The notes: a model not told the origin generated them from the letters alone. 64,000 bases of DNA from Avena insularis (GCA_023614405.1 CM042687.1:238540292-238604291); one strand, 5' to 3'. Shown: positions 1 through 13,446, counted from the stretch's first letter. Made by a program: numbers and translations.

Positions 1-2499
1 AGGGCATGTCTCACCTGCTTACTCGAGAAGGACCCGACCGCTTTTCCTTGCTTAACTTTAGGGCCCTTCGTGCTAAATTTAGGGACCTCTATGTAATTTT
101 GTATTTTTTGAGGTCTTCGATGTAAACCACACTCCCATCGACCATGTCGAGTTTCAACTACAAGTATGCTCTTAAAATTTTCAAAAAATATTTTAAAGCC
201 AACCAGGAATTCAGTATATCGAAAACCATTGAAAAGCTTTTTCGTAAAACTTTCAAAGCAATATACAATTTACTTGTAGTTCAAATTTTACCTAATTTTG
301 ATAAATCAGCACAAAGTCTCATTCAAGTTGGTAGATTTAGCTAGGAAGTTCTAAAATTTGCAAAACATGGGGAAATTGAGAATGGTCTTTCCTGATAGTT
401 GGAAACTCAAACCGATGTCATCGTTAACTAAAGGATGATTCACCCATCTACCTTCCAAAATAAAATTAATTTAAGAGTAGTTTATCACGCTTACTTGTAG
501 CTTAAGTTTGACCTAATTTAGTTAAGTTGTCAAGATGCAAAATCTTAGCAAGAAGTTGAACCTATTTTCAAAACTCTCGATGGTGGTTTGTGATATATTA
601 AATGACCCTCCGATGGTTAACTCCAAAAAAATTTCAAAATTATTAACACAGCCTACAAATTACTCGTAGTTCAAATTAAATTTGACCTAATTTCGATAAA
701 TCGACATAAAGCCATTCAAGTGGACAGAGTTATCTAGGTCGAAGTTTCAAAACTCAAAAAACATGGGAATCATATAAGTAGTACACAACATGTCGGTCCA
801 CTATATATGTGTGAAAAGCTTGGCTCATGGCATTTAGATCCATATTCTTCAGAGTTTATTTGCGGAAAGGAGCAATCTCGTTACCACTTGGAAAATTGAT
901 AATGTTCTTTCCTGGTATTTGAAAACTCACAATGACATTATTGTTTACTAAAAGAAGATGCACCCATCTACCTCCGAAAAGACAATTAATTTAAGAGAAA
1001 TCTATCTCTCTTACTAGTACCCTAGTCTGACCTAATTTTGTTAATTTTTCAAGATGCAAAATCTTAGCAAGAATTTGAACCTATTGTCAAAATACTCGAT
1101 GGTGGTTTGTGATATATTAAATGACCCCCATGGTTACCTCTAAAAAATCCGCAAATCTAACAACGCAACCTACAACTTACCCATAGTTCAAATTTGACCT
1201 AATTCCGATAAATTGACATAAAACCATTCAACCGGAAAGAGTTATCTAGGTCAGAGTTTAAAAATTCATAAAACATGCGAATCGTAAGTACAACATGCCG
1301 GTCCACTATATATATGTGAGAAAGCTTGACTGTGGCATTTAGATCCATATACTCTAGAATTTCTTTTCGAAAAGGAACAATCCTCATCATCACTCAGGAA
1401 ATTTAAAATGTTCTTTCTTGATAGTTGGAAACTCACACCGAGGGCATCGTTTACAAAAATAAGATGCACGCATCTACCTACGAAAAGACACAATTAATTC
1501 AAGAGCAATCTATCGCGCTTACTTGTTGCTCAATTTTGACCTAATTTCGTTAAGTAGTTGAGATGAATAATTTTAGTAAGAGGTTGAACCTGTTGTCAAA
1601 ATTCTTGGCTGCGGTTTGTGATATATTAAATGACCCCCCGATGTTTAGCTCCAAAAAAAACATCACAAAACATTCAAAGCAACCTACAATTTACTTTTAG
1701 TTCAAATTTGACCTAATTTCAATAAATTGGCATAATGTCATTCAAGTGGGTAGAGTTTGCTAGGACGAAGTTTTAAAACTAATAACATTAAACATCGGAA
1801 TCATAAGTAAAAAATGTTGGTCCACTTAGTATGTCAGGAAGCTTGTCTTATGGAATTCAAATCCATATTCTTCGGACCTTCTTTACGGAAAAGAACAATC
1901 TCGTCATCACTCGAGAAATTGAGAATGTTCTTTTCAGATAATTGGAAACTCACACCGACGACATTGTTTACTATAAGAAGATGCACCCATCTACCTCAAA
2001 AAGACATTTAATTCAAGGGAAATCTAGTGCTCTAATTTTTAGCTCAAGTTTTACCTAATTCCGTTAAATTGGCAAGAAGTCAGTGAAGTGTGCGAAGTTA
2101 GCTAGGAAGCTTGAAAAATGGAACTATAATAAACCATGGTCCACTTATTTGTGTGATAATCGGGGCAGTGGCATTTTCTTCTAACTGTGGTAGGTCCCGT
2201 AGGTGCGAGGTGGTTCAGTTAACATGGTCGGTGAAAGTACAAGTTACATCAAGGACGTCATAAAAATGCAAATTACATCCATGTCCACGCACTTAGCACA
2301 AGGTCCCTAAAACTATGCAATGAGGTGTGTTTTGAGGTTTGTGCATACTAGCGGTCATTGTACATGGTAAAGATTATCAACAAAATCTTCTAGATTCTAA
2401 GAATGGAAAAGAAGATCCAATGATTAGCAATGTTTTGATTTGCCAGTCTTGATCCAACGGTCGAAGTTCAAAGTTATCCGCACACTATGTAGTGGTATG
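1..2499. repeat. Tandem ~515-bp repeat block, copy 1 (left part)
   Basis: Landmark motifs recur at a regular spacing: the CACCCATCT-type word lies at about 441, 961, 1467 and 1984, giving units of roughly 506-520 bp. Each unit also carries a GGAAACTCACACC-like word and an ATATTAAATGACCCC word. The block starts at or before the window edge. It is repeated from 5556 onward at an offset of about 5.47-5.55 kb, of which 1.55 kb is the LTR inserted at 2500. Only short shadow reading frames occur, so I see no gene. I do not recognise the repeat family; it could be a non-coding part of a large transposon or a local satellite. Confidence 0.8.
2495..2499. repeat. Left target-site duplication of solo LTR
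   Basis: The five bases GTATG immediately precede the LTR that starts at 2500 and recur at 4047-4051 directly after it. Confidence 0.9.
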
Positions 2500-4046
2500 T
2501 GATGTCTATGCACTTCTATTCTTGTAGACAGTTCTTGGGCCTCCAAGTGCAGAGGTTTGTAGAATAGTAGAAAGTTTCCCTTAAGTGGATTACCCAAGGT
2601 TTATCAAACTCAGGGAGGAATTGGTCAAAGGTATCCCTCTCAAGTAACCCTGCAATCAAGATACAAGAAGTCTCTTGTGTCCCCAACGCACCCAATACAC
2701 TTGTTAGGTGTATCAGTGCACTAGTTCAGAGAAGAGATAGTGAAATACAAGTGATATGGATGATTATAAGTGGTAACGGTGCTAGAAAAGAGCTTTTAAC
2801 GAGGAGGAACAGGTTGAAGTTGTCTTGTATATCCCTGGCAATAGCGCTAGAAAAGACTTTGATGGCGTGGAAGAGACTAAAGGAAAACTGAAATAGAGAT
2901 GGAAGCAAGCAAACATGCAACATATCTAGTTGTGAACGGTGTAAACAAGGCCTAGGGATCATACTTTCACCAGTGAACACTCTCATATAAATATCTTCTC
3001 TTCATGATACAACCCCTAACTACCCTCCGGTTGGACACTCTAATCCATGGTAGGGCTGTAACAGCACACCTCAAAGTCCGCCTTCCCCATGTAGGTAACC
3101 CCACACTGTCACCTTGAGAACTAGATGGTTCCAACAAACACCATAATTTCATAGAGACATCCAACTCCAACTATAACTCATGATAAATATATACATAATC
3201 TAGCTTAAGTGCCACACACGGCGCGCACGCTGTCACTTTCACACATGTGGGGAAAAGCATAGATCTATTAAAGCAATTGAGTATTTATGTAACCTCTAGC
3301 CTAAGTGCCACCACGGTATGCACGCTGTCACTTTCACACACGTGGGGAGAGCCGAGATCTATTAAAGCGCTTGAGTAGCAGAGTAGATCTACTTGATTAC
3401 AAAGCTCATGACCATAATATGATCATGCATAGAGAGAGATGAACACATAGCTACCGGTAGAGCCCTTAGCCTCGAGGGAGAACTACTCCCTCCTTATCAT
3501 GGGAATCAGCAACGTTGATGGAGATGGTGGTGGAGATCGATGGAGATAGCTCCGGGGGCACTTCCCCGTCCTGGCAGGGTGCCGAAACAAATACTTTCTG
3601 TCCCCCGAATCTCCCCTTCGGTGGCGGCGGCGCTACAGAACTTTTCATGGATTTTTGCTGGGTACTTAGGGTTTTGGTATCGGAGGCTTATTATAGGCGA
3701 AGAGGCGAGGTGGGGGCACCACGCTGGCCGCACCCAGTGTGGGCAGGCTGTGCCGCCGAGGTGCCCCCAGGTCAGGGCTCTTCTCCGTCTCGTCTTCTAG
3801 CTCCATGTTCCCCACGATAAAATATATACTTTTGATTTTGTCCCGTCCAATTCCGAGAATATTGATTTTCTGCCTTTTCTGGAGCCAAAAACAGAAGAAA
3901 ACAGGCAACTGGCACTATGGCATCTTTTTAATAGGTTAGTCCCAGAAAACATATAAAAATACCTCAAAGTGTAGACAAAGGAAAGCAAAGTAGATACTAA
4001 ACAAGCATGGAACATCAAAAATTATAGATACGTTTACGATGTATCA
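2500..4046 (-). mobile_element. Solo LTR, Athila-lineage gypsy (family 2)
   Basis: A 1547-bp LTR bounded by TGATGTCTATGCAC at the left and ACGATGTATCA at the right, so TG...CA on either strand. It is the same family as the two LTRs at 27673-29096 and 32962-34407. Read on the minus strand it starts TGATACATCG, which matches the orientation of those LTRs; a TATA-like CTATAATAAG lies near 3690-3700. A perfect 5-bp target duplication (GTATG) flanks it and there is no internal region, so this is a solo LTR left by LTR-LTR recombination. The paralogous site at 7960-7964 has a single GTATG and no insert, which shows the pre-insertion state. The overlapping short reading frames at 3466-3939 are LTR shadows. 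Confidence 0.93.
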
Positions 4047-4051
4047 GTATG
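4047..4051. repeat. Right target-site duplication of solo LTR
   Basis: GTATG, identical to 2495-2499. Confidence 0.9.
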
Positions 4052-4860
4052 GTATTGTAAGAGATAAGACAAGATCAAGTTAAGATAAGAAGTCCTACTG
4101 CGAATGGCCGATCTTTTGAATAACCTTCCCTCCCAATGTTTGGGAAGCAAGTGAAAATCTTGAAACCGGAGAAGTTTGATTTTTTTGCCGCCAAGGATCA
4201 AAGTGGAAACTCACAACAAAAACGTTGTTTGCTAAAAGAAGATGCACCCATCTACCTCCGAAATTACATTCAAGATCAATCTACCATGCTTACTTGTAGC
4301 TCACGTTTGACCTAGTTTTGTTAAATCGATAAGAAGTACTACTGTGATGTATGCGAAGTTAGCTAGGAACATTGAAAAAATGGAATTATATAAGAAATCG
4401 TGGTCCACTTTGTGTGATAATTGGAGAGGCTGCATTTTCTTGTAACTATGGCAGGTCCCCTAGGAGCGAGGTGCTTGAGTTAACATGGTCCGTGGAAGTA
4501 CAAGTTACATCAAGGACCTCGTAAAAATGAAAATTACATCCAAGTCCATGCATTTAGCAAAAGTTCCCTGAAACTAAGCAATGGAGTGTGTTTTGAGGTT
4601 CGCGCATACTAGTGTTCATTGTGCCAAAGACTATCAATATAATCTTCTAGATGCTAAGAATGGAAAAGAAGATCCAACGGCTAGCAATGTTTGGAGTTGC
4701 CAGTCTTAATACAAAGGTCAATGTTTAAAGTTATCCGTACACTATACTATGGTGATATTGTATTGTAAGAGATAAGACAAGAGAAACATAAGATAAGAAG
4801 TACTACTGCGAATGGCAGGTGTTTTGAATAGCCTTTCCCTCCTAATGTTTGGGTAGAGTG
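4047..4860. repeat. Repeat block copy 1, right part
   Basis: This continues the repeat after the LTR insertion. It aligns with about 7960-8745 of copy 2 (shared GAGATAAGACAAGATCAAG and CCTCCCAATGTTTGGGAAG-like words) and carries one more diverged unit landmark, CACCCATCT near 4246. The sequence GTAAGAGATAAGACAAGA occurs at both ends of this stretch, near 4058 and 4766. No gene is seen. Confidence 0.8.
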
Positions 4861-5555
4861 AAAATTTTGAAACTGGAACAGTTTGAATTTTTTTGGCCGC
4901 CAAGGACCAAAGAGGTTTCCTTCCTATGTACTACTCCACTACTACTCCTACTCCACACCAACGTGGATGCCGAACACGCCAGAGAAACAGAGCTGGCCCT
5001 CAAAATAGAAAGAAACAGAGTCGTCGTACCGAGGCACACGTGCACAACACCACACTGTGGATGAGGGAGAGATTAGTCGGGCCGGTGCGCGAGGGGAGAG
5101 GGGTGGAGAGATGAGAGCCAGCGAAGGAGAGAGAAAACACACATTTTTTTGGTGCATAGGTCCTGAAATTTACTACTAGTAGTAATAATAGAATGTGCAC
5201 TGTAAGGCGGCAGGAGTACCTCGTGCCAAGAATCCATCATAACTATGTTGTAACATCGAACTGCCTTCAACTCCTCCTCTTCGCTTCTCTCACGTTGCCT
5301 CTTTTTTTTAAAGGCTCGCGATGCCTCCCTTTAGTTCTCTTTACTTGTGTATCTCAAGTTTGACCAAATTTCATTAAATTGTCAATATGCAAAATATTAG
5401 CAAAAGTTAAACCCTTTGTCAAAACTCTCGGTGGTGCACGTGCATCGACCAGCCTTGTCGTCCCATTTCACACTCTACGACCAGCAGCACGCTGGTTCGA
5501 AAGTGAGGAGCTCTGTGTGTGTGTCTGTGTGTGTGAAGCAAGTACAGTAGTACAA
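4861..5555. other. Spacer between repeat copies, no gene seen
   Basis: About 700 bp not matched in the other block except for a short stretch near 5345-5430 that again resembles the repeat unit. It contains purine-rich stretches (5040-5150) and a GT microsatellite. Only short overlapping reading frames on both strands occur, none with a recognisable domain. Confidence 0.6.
5514..5535. repeat. (TG)n microsatellite
   Basis: Alternating TG dinucleotides interrupted by one C, about 22 bp. Confidence 0.85.
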
Positions 5556-8500
5556 AGGGCATGTCTCCCTTATCACTTAAGAAGGACCCGACCGCTTTTC
5601 CTTTCTTAACTTTAGGGCCCTTTGTGCTAAATTTAGGGACCTCTATGTAATTTTGTCTTTTTGAGGTCTTCGATGTAAACCGTACTCCCACCGACCATGT
5701 CGAGTTTTAACTACAAGTATGCTCTTAAAATTTTCAAAAAATCTTTTGAAGCCAACCAGGAATTCAGTATATCGAAAAACACCAAAAATCTTTTTTGTAA
5801 AACTTTCAAAGCAATGTACAATTTACTTGTAGTTCATATTTGACCTAATTTCGATAAATCGGCACAAATATCATTCAAGTCGCCAAAGTTAGCTAGGAAG
5901 TTTTAAAATTCGCAAAACATGGGGATATTGAGAATATTCTTTCCTGATAGTTGGAACTCAAACCAACATCATCGTTTACTAAAAGATGATGCACCCATCT
6001 ACCTTCCAAAATATAATTAATTCAAGAGCAGTCTATCGTGCTTACTTGTAGCTCGTGATATATTAAATGACCCCTCGATAGTTAACTACAAAAAAAGCGC
6101 AAAACTTTCAATGCAACCTACAACTTACTCGTAGTTCAAATTTAATTTGACCTTATTTCGATAAATCGACATAAAGCCATTCAAGTGGACATAGTTAGCT
6201 AGGTCGAAGTTTCAAAAATCGAGAAACATGGGAATCATATAAGTAGTACACAACATGTCGGTCCACAATATATGTGTGAAAAGCTTTGCTCATGGCATTC
6301 AGATCCATATTCTTCAGACTTTCTTTGCGGAAAGAAGCAATCTCATCACCACTTGGAAAATTGATAATGTTCTTTCCTGGTATTTGGAAACTCACACCGA
6401 CAATATTGTTTACTAAAATAAGATGCACCCATCTACCTCCAAAAAGACAATTAATTCAAGAGAGATCTATCTCGCTTACTGGTACCCTAGTCAGACCTAA
6501 TTTCGTTAAGTTGTCAAGATGCTAAATCTTGGAAAGAAGTTAAACCCGTTGTCAAAATGATCGGTGGTGGTTTGTGATATATTAAATGACCCCTCGATGG
6601 TTACCTACAAAAAAATCCGCAAAACTAACAACGCAACCTACAACTTACTCGTAGTTCAAATTTTACCTAATTTCGATAAATCGACATAAAACCATTCAAG
6701 CGAAAAGAGTTAGCTAGGTCGAAGTTTAAAAACTCATAAAACATATGAATCGTAAGTACAACATGCCGGTCCACTATATATATTTGAGAATGCTTGGCTG
6801 TGGCATTCAGATCCATATTCTCTAGACTTTCTTTTTGGAAAGGAACAATCTTCGTCATCACACAGGAAATGGAGAATGTTTTTTCCTGATAGTTGGGAAC
6901 TCACACCGAGGTAATAATTTACATAAAGAAGATGCACGCATCTACCTACGATAATATACAATTAATTCAAGAGAAATCTATCGCGCTTACTTGTTGCTCA
7001 AGTTTGACCTAATTTCGTTAAGTTCTTAAGATGAAAAATCCTAGCAAGAAATTGAACCTGCTGTCAAAATTCTTAGCTGCAGTTTGTGATATATTAAATG
7101 ACCCCCCGATGGTTAGCTCCAAAAAAATCTCAAAACTTTCAAAGCAACCTACAATTTACTTTTAGTTCAAATTTGACCTAATTTAGATAAATCAGCATAA
7201 TGTCATTCAAGTGGGTAAAGTTTGCTCGGACGAAGTTTTAAAACTAATAATATTAAACATGGGAATCATAAGTAAAACATGTAGATCCACTTAGTATGCC
7301 AGGAAGCTTGGCTTGTGGCATTTAAATCCATATTCTTCGGACCTTCTTTACAAAAAAGAACAATCTCATCATCACTCAGGAAATTGAGAATGTTCTTTTC
7401 AGATAATTGGAAACTCACACTGAAGGCATTGTTTACTACAAGAAGATGCACCCATCTACCTCAACAAAGGCATTTAATTCAAGGGAAATCATGTTCTCTT
7501 CCTTTTAGCTCAACTTTGACCTAATTTCGTTAAATCGGCAAGAAGTCAGTGAAGTGTGCGAAGTTAGCTACGTAGCTTGAATATGGAACTATAAGAAACC
7601 GTGGTCCACTTATTTGTGTGATAATCGGGGAAGTTGCATTTTCTTGTAACTGTGGTAGGTCCCGTAGGTCTGAGGTGGTTCAGTTTTCACGGTCAGTGAA
7701 AGTACAATTTACATGAAGGACCTCATAAAAATGCAAATTACATCCATGTCCATGCACTTAGCACAAGGTTCCTGAAACTATGCAATGAAGTGTGTTTTGA
7801 GGTTTATGCATACTAGCGTTCATTGTACATGGTAAAGACTATCAACGAAATCTTCTAGATGCTAAGAATGGAAAAGAAGATCCAACGATTACCAAAGTTT
7901 TGATTTACTAGTCTTGATCCAATGGTCGAAGTACAAAGTTATCCGCACATTATATAGTGGTATGGAATTGTAAGAGATAAGACAAGATCAAGTTAAGATA
8001 AGAAGTACTACTTATAATGGCCGATCTTTTCAATAACCTTCCCTCCCGATGTTTGGGAAGCAAGTGAAAATTTTGAAACAGGAAAATTTTGATTGTTTTG
8101 CCGCTAAGGACCAAAGTGGAAACTCACATCAACGACGTTGTTTGCTAAAATAAGATGCACCCATCTACCTCCGAAATTACATTCAAGATCAATATAACGC
8201 GCTTACTTGTAGCTCATGTTTGACCTAATTTTGTTAAATCGATAAGACGTACTACTGTGAAGTGTGCGAAGTTAGCTAGGAACGTTGAAAAATGGAATTA
8301 TATATATATTGTGATCCATTTGTGTGAAAATTGGGGAGGTTGTATTTTCTTCTAACTATGGCAGGTCCCCTAGGAGCGAGGTGCTTGAGTTAACACGGTC
8401 GGTGGAAGTACAAGTTACATCAAGGACCTTGTAAAAAATGAAAATTACATCCAAGTCCATGCTTTTAGCAAAAGGTCCCTGAAACTAAGCAATGGAGTGT

Positions 8501-8747
8501 GTTTTGAGGTTCGCGCATACTAGCGTTCTTTGTACCAAAGACTATCAATATAATATTCTAAATGCTAAGAATGGAAAAGAATATCCAACGGCTAGCGATG
8601 TTTGGAGTTGCGGGTCTTGATCCAACGGTCAATGTTTAAATTTATCCATACACTATACTATGGTGGTATGGTATTGTAAGAGATAAGACAAGATAAATAT
8701 AAGAGAAGAAGTACTACCGCGAATGGCTGGTCTTTTGAATAGCCTTT
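5556..8747. repeat. Tandem ~515-bp repeat block, copy 2
   Basis: Base 5556 corresponds to base 1 of copy 1. Unit landmarks (CACCCATCT type) lie at about 5992, 6426, 6935, 7449 and 8158. The first interval is only 434 bp because copy 2 lacks about 86 bp that copy 1 has; the next intervals are 509 and 514 bp. Allowing for the LTR in copy 1, the two blocks form a direct duplication with a period near 4.0 kb. It ends where an LTR is inserted at 8748, within a CTTTTGAATAGCCTTT word that is uninterrupted in copy 1 near 4830. No coding sequence is recognised. Confidence 0.8.
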
Positions 8748-10118
8748 TGATGACCCACAAGTATAGGGGATCGCAATAGTCTTCACGGGTAGTATTACCC
8801 AATTTATTGATTCGACACAAGGGAAGCCAAAGAATACTTGCAAGCCTTAACAACTGATTTTTCAATTCAGCTGCACCTGGAAATAGTTCTTGCTCGAAGA
8901 AGTTTATCAGTAGCAACCGTTTGGTAGTAGCAACAGCAATAGTAGAACAAGAGCAATAGTAACAACAACGGTAAAAGTGGGATTCGAGTGCGGTAGGCAT
9001 AGGGATGGATGGACGGGCGTTGCATGGACGAGTCTAAACATGTAACTTCAAGATATAGGGCATTGCAGATAAATAATAAAAAGCATCTAAGTACTAAACA
9101 ATCCTAGGCATGTGCTCCAAATATAGTCATACGTCCTCGTAATGAGAACTTGCACAACATCTTCTGTCCAGCCAGCCCGTGGCAGCGGGGCCTCTAGGGA
9201 ACTATTGGCAATTAAGGTGCTCCTTTTAATAGAGCACCGGAGCAACGAATTAACACTCCATAAACACATGTGATCCTCACACCACAGTCATCCCCTCCTG
9301 TTGTCCCAATTATTGTCACTTTGGGGCCTTTGGATCCGGACAATGATATGTGTACACAACTTGCAGATAAGATTACAAATAATACTATCATAATGATTCA
9401 ATAATACATTCGTATCTGAGATCATGGCACTCAGGCCCTAGTGACAAGCATTAAGCACAACAAGTTGCAACAAAGTCAAATAGCACTTATAGAGATACTA
9501 GGCACTATGCCCTAACAAGTTTATTCGATTACATGATAGAACTCATCCAATCCCTACCATCCCCAAGCCTACAACGGGGGATTATTCACTCATGGATGAG
9601 AGAATCATCGGTGGTTGATGGAGATGCGTTGGTGATGATGATGGCAATGATCCTCTCCAAATTCTTCGTCCCGACAGGGTGCCCGAATGGAGTTTCTGGA
9701 TCCGAATCTTGGTTTCTGGTGGCAGCGGCGTGGCAGAACTCTTTATGGAAAACTATCGACCCCCCCTTGGTTTTTTGGTCGAAAGGCAACTTATAGGCGC
9801 AGAGGGAGGCCGAGGGGTGCCTGGTGTGGCTGCACCCCTAGGCGCGTCCAGTGGTGGGCCCGCTCCTGGCATGGGTGTGGGCCCCCAGGATCCTTCTTCG
9901 TCTCGTCTTCTGGATCTGTGGATCTTCTGGTGAAATATAATTTTTGGCATATTTTCCAAGATTTTTCCTGATAGTTCATTTTCTACACAAAAACAAGACA
10001 CCAGGGTAATTCTGCTGAAAACAGCGTCAGTTCGTGTTAGTTGTATCCAAATAACACAAGTTTAGAGGAGAAACAATAGAAAAGTGTTCGAGAAAGTAGA
10101 TACGTTTTGGACGTGTCA
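8748..10118 (-). repeat. 3' LTR of family-1 Athila element
   Basis: 1371 bp, beginning TGATGACCCACAAG and ending ACGTGTCA on the plus strand. Read on the minus strand it starts TGACACGTCC and ends GGGTCATCA. It aligns along its length with 17069-18448. A TATA-like CTATAAG (minus strand) lies near 9793. The short reading frames inside it are LTR shadows. Confidence 0.92.
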
Positions 10119-10136
10119 ACTCCCCCCAAGCTTAGC
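10119..10136 (-). other. Polypurine tract of family-1 element
   Basis: On the minus strand AAGCTTGGGGGGAGT lies directly before the 3' LTR, the expected position for second-strand priming. The same tract sits beside the truncated copy at 19657. Confidence 0.85.
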
Positions 10137-12336
10137 TTATTGCTTGTCCTCGAGCAATTCAGTTGAAAACTGAGTGCGATAAAAGAACTTTCATGAACCC
10201 ATTTGCTTCATATGATGTAAATATTCTCAGCATAGGAGTAGATGCTTAGACAATTCATAATAAAGAGTATGCAACTAAGTCTACTCAATAGTCATTGCAA
10301 GCTATGAAGAGAAACCAACTCAATAATAATAAGTAGTAAGAAACATAAACATAAGCAACATTGCAATGCTCATAGTAAGGTATGATAGAGTGGTATCTCG
10401 CTTGCCTTTGTTTGAAGAGCACAATATAAATGCCAAGGCACCTCTGAAGTTCAATTGAAGACTAGAGATAAAGATATCAGAGATACAAGCATCAAAGTCA
10501 TGACATAATTAACCAAGTTTGGGAACAAACACAATAATGACAACTATGCTCTCAAGAAGGTGCTCATAGAATAAGTGATGACTCAACAAAGTTGTGAAAA
10601 TGATTTTTGGAAAGTTTGAAAGGTTTACAAATGCTGAAAGGAAGGTACTCATTACCTTTGAGATCTCGTTGCCCCTATCATAGGCATCTTCATGTGGTTA
10701 AGGTGAAAGTGAGGTCCACTCTGAATCATATGCTTGACAGACCATAGACTAGAAATCCCAAGTCCCTTGATTACGAGGGTCGCTCCACATGCTACTCAAC
10801 TTTGGTTACTTGAAAGTTCTTGTCATTGTAAATACATGCATATCATAGAGAACCGCCAACAGGGTACCCCTTGCACATGATACAGGAGCTATCCCGTGAT
10901 CAAAATGACAAGGCAAGCAGACAATGAGCATCTCAGCGATCTTTTTATTTACTATGTGTATAGCTTTTTTATTGAGGATGCTTCATAAATGCTCATTATG
11001 GTGATGCTACAAGTTTCCACCATGATTAGGCATGGCTTAGGCTAGCAGCCTAGGCGTTTCTCTAACACAATGTATAGAATCCATGAACTCACAAGCTCCC
11101 CTTTTATTTCACATCATCGGCATCCGCAAACAAAAGAGCAAGGTATCAACCGAATGAGTTATCCAAAGAGTGTTGAAAGGGTTCCCCCATGACAGCACGG
11201 TTCTGCTGACTCCTAGCATATAATTTGCAAGCATATAACTTTCATGGACAGGTCATAATGGTTCAATATTATTAAGCGCAAGGAATAACGTGTGCCATCA
11301 AGTTAGTGAGAGCTTTACTAACTAACTTTCACAAAACAGACAAACATTTTATTTTGGAAGAAAACATGGCATATAGAATATGCGCTGAAGTAGAAAATGA
11401 TGCTAATAGGTAGGTATGGTGGACACTGGCAATAATGGTTTTGGGGAGTTGGAAGCACAGGTAGAGCACATACTCAGTGCAAGTGAAGGCTAGCGATAGA
11501 GAAGGAGCGACAAACGAGAGAGCAATAGCTGTCATAATCATGCTTGCAACAAAACATGACTAACTATGGCATGAAAGTGATACAAGAACTCTGAGGTAAA
11601 ATAAATCATCGAGGCTTACTGACTATTGATTAGTCATATGCATGCATGAGCATGTGCCAAGTCGATTCACATGAACAGTCAGAGGAGGATACCACAATAT
11701 CATACCAAAGTATGAATAAAACAATGCAAGCAAACATTCATACGACATGCTACAAACTATTAACAAGCTGGAGCTAATCATAAGAAAGCAAGAACTACTA
11801 AGCATCCATAATGACATACACCTTACACAAACAAGATAAGCATGCTCACAATGATGAGTATATGTACAAAAATGAAAACAAATAATGTTCGTTACCAGTC
11901 TCTTACCACTCCTCAAGTTGTCTTAATCTTCATTATTGCTCTTCACTTGAGTGATTTGAATGATAACATGAAACCAAAATCCACTGAGGACGGCTTAACC
12001 CTGCAAAGAACTCACAAAACCAAAAAAGAACAATATTTTTGGTGTTTTCGATTTTTAGAAACAAGCAAATAAAGAAAATCAAACGAAACAAGAAGCAAAC
12101 AAAGCAAAATCTTTTTGGATTTTTCTTTTAAGGCAAACCAAAGCAAAGAAACAAGAAATAAACCAAGAGAAGCAACACAAATATTTTTGGTATTTTTGCG
12201 TTTTTGAGAAAGGAGCAACAAAAACCAAAAACAAAGCGAAACAATAGATATACAAAGAACCGACTAAACATGATATATATATGAGTGTGATGTCGGTATA
12301 CCTCCCCCCAAGCTTAGGCTTTTGTCCTAAGTGGGG
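10137..12336 (-). other. Non-coding interior of family-1 element
   Basis: About 2.2 kb between the polypurine tract and the ATHILA-like ORF. No long open frame exists on either strand. The section 10850-11060 is shared with the truncated copy (20380-20656) and, more distantly, with the family-2 element (29870-30080). A region of short A-rich direct repeats containing AACAAAAA-like words lies at about 12020-12240. A TTTTTGG(T/A)TTTTT motif recurs in it. Confidence 0.75.
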
Positions 12337-13446
12337 TCAATCCCATGGTGTCCAAGAGGATGCACCTCCGTAGTAAGTCGAGGAAGCTCCATCGTCCTGG
12401 TATGAGCTCAAGGCCTCCCCTGTGTAAAACACAGATGGGTCGTATGGTGGTGCTTCCTCCTGATAGTGCCCGTGGAAGTTAAGAGAGCATAGCTTGTCAT
12501 CCATCTCCACCGTCGAGCATGACAAAGGTCCCTGAGAAATACTGAACAAAGTGGTTTGGGGTAGAGGGATCTCTCTCTTCCCCATCAATAAACAACATTC
12601 TATAAACGAAGTTGTCAAGGGTAGAGCCAGTGGTGACAAAGTGGTGCGCCTTCATGGCAGCAAGATTAAGCCTCTGAGGAGCCAAACTTTATCATGTGGA
12701 TCAACAGCAATGTTCAAGGCAGCAGCAATACGAGTAGCAATAATTCATCCATAAATGGGTCCCTTAGCAACTAAGCGACGAGCAATGAGAGAACCAAGAT
12801 TATACTTATCTTCATTGTTGAGCACAGCAGCTAAGAAGGCTAATTGATAGTTGGAAATGTTACTAGTGTTCTCCCTACCAAGAATACTGGTGGCAAGATA
12901 GTAGGAAAAGTACCTGATGGCTGGGAGTTGAATATTCTTTATCTTCCCTCGCTGAGCTCTGTGGTCATCATCATTAGTTATTCCTCGGTAAAGCTCCAAC
13001 AAATCAGCGGGTAGAGCTGGAATCTTCTTTGCTGACCCAGCTGTACCAAGTCCCAGGGCCTTACAAAATTGCTTCAAAGTCATAGAATAAGCCCTGCCAT
13101 AAATTTTGAAAGACACAGCTGGCTTGAACACGCTGTTAATAAAAGAAAAGCTCTCCAGAAATGTTTTAGTGAGCAAAGCATATTGTGTGCTCTCATCCTG
13201 CATGTAACTTGTTAGTCCAGCCTTCCGAACCAAAGTCATAAAATCATTAAGAATCCCAGCATCCCGCAAGAAAGTTTGGCAAGGAAATGTAGAGGGGTGC
13301 GCATCCCCTCCATCTCCCTCGTCACCAAATCGCGGAGTAATGAGATCCTCATTGTATGAGGGTCTAGTACTGGTGGATGACCTTGGAAGCCTTGCCCTTC
13401 TAGGTGCATCACTCTCAAATATTTCACCAAATGTGTGGTGGTCCAT
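12337..13446 (-). pseudogene. ATHILA ORF-1-like protein, broken
   Basis: Starting at the ATG at 13446, 233 codons are open, with a low-complexity N-terminus followed by a globular part that contains FCKALGLGT near residue 130 and SYYLATSILGR near residue 185. This pattern is what I know from the ATHILA ORF-1 family carried by Athila-lineage plant retrotransposons downstream of pol; its role is not established. The frame stops at 12745. Similarity continues to 12337 but needs at least two frame changes, around 12700 and 12580. It lies between protease and 3' LTR, where Athila elements keep their extra or env-position gene. Confident as a transposon ORF, less so of the family name. Confidence 0.72.

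Noticed and set aside
3466..4018. Cluster of 60-100-codon frames on both strands
   Set aside because: Inside the solo LTR; homologous LTRs at 27673 and 32962 do not conserve them.
1..8747. Regular repeats considered as a CRISPR-like array
   Set aside because: Units are ~515 bp without short identical repeats and unique spacers, and the genome context is plant nuclear.
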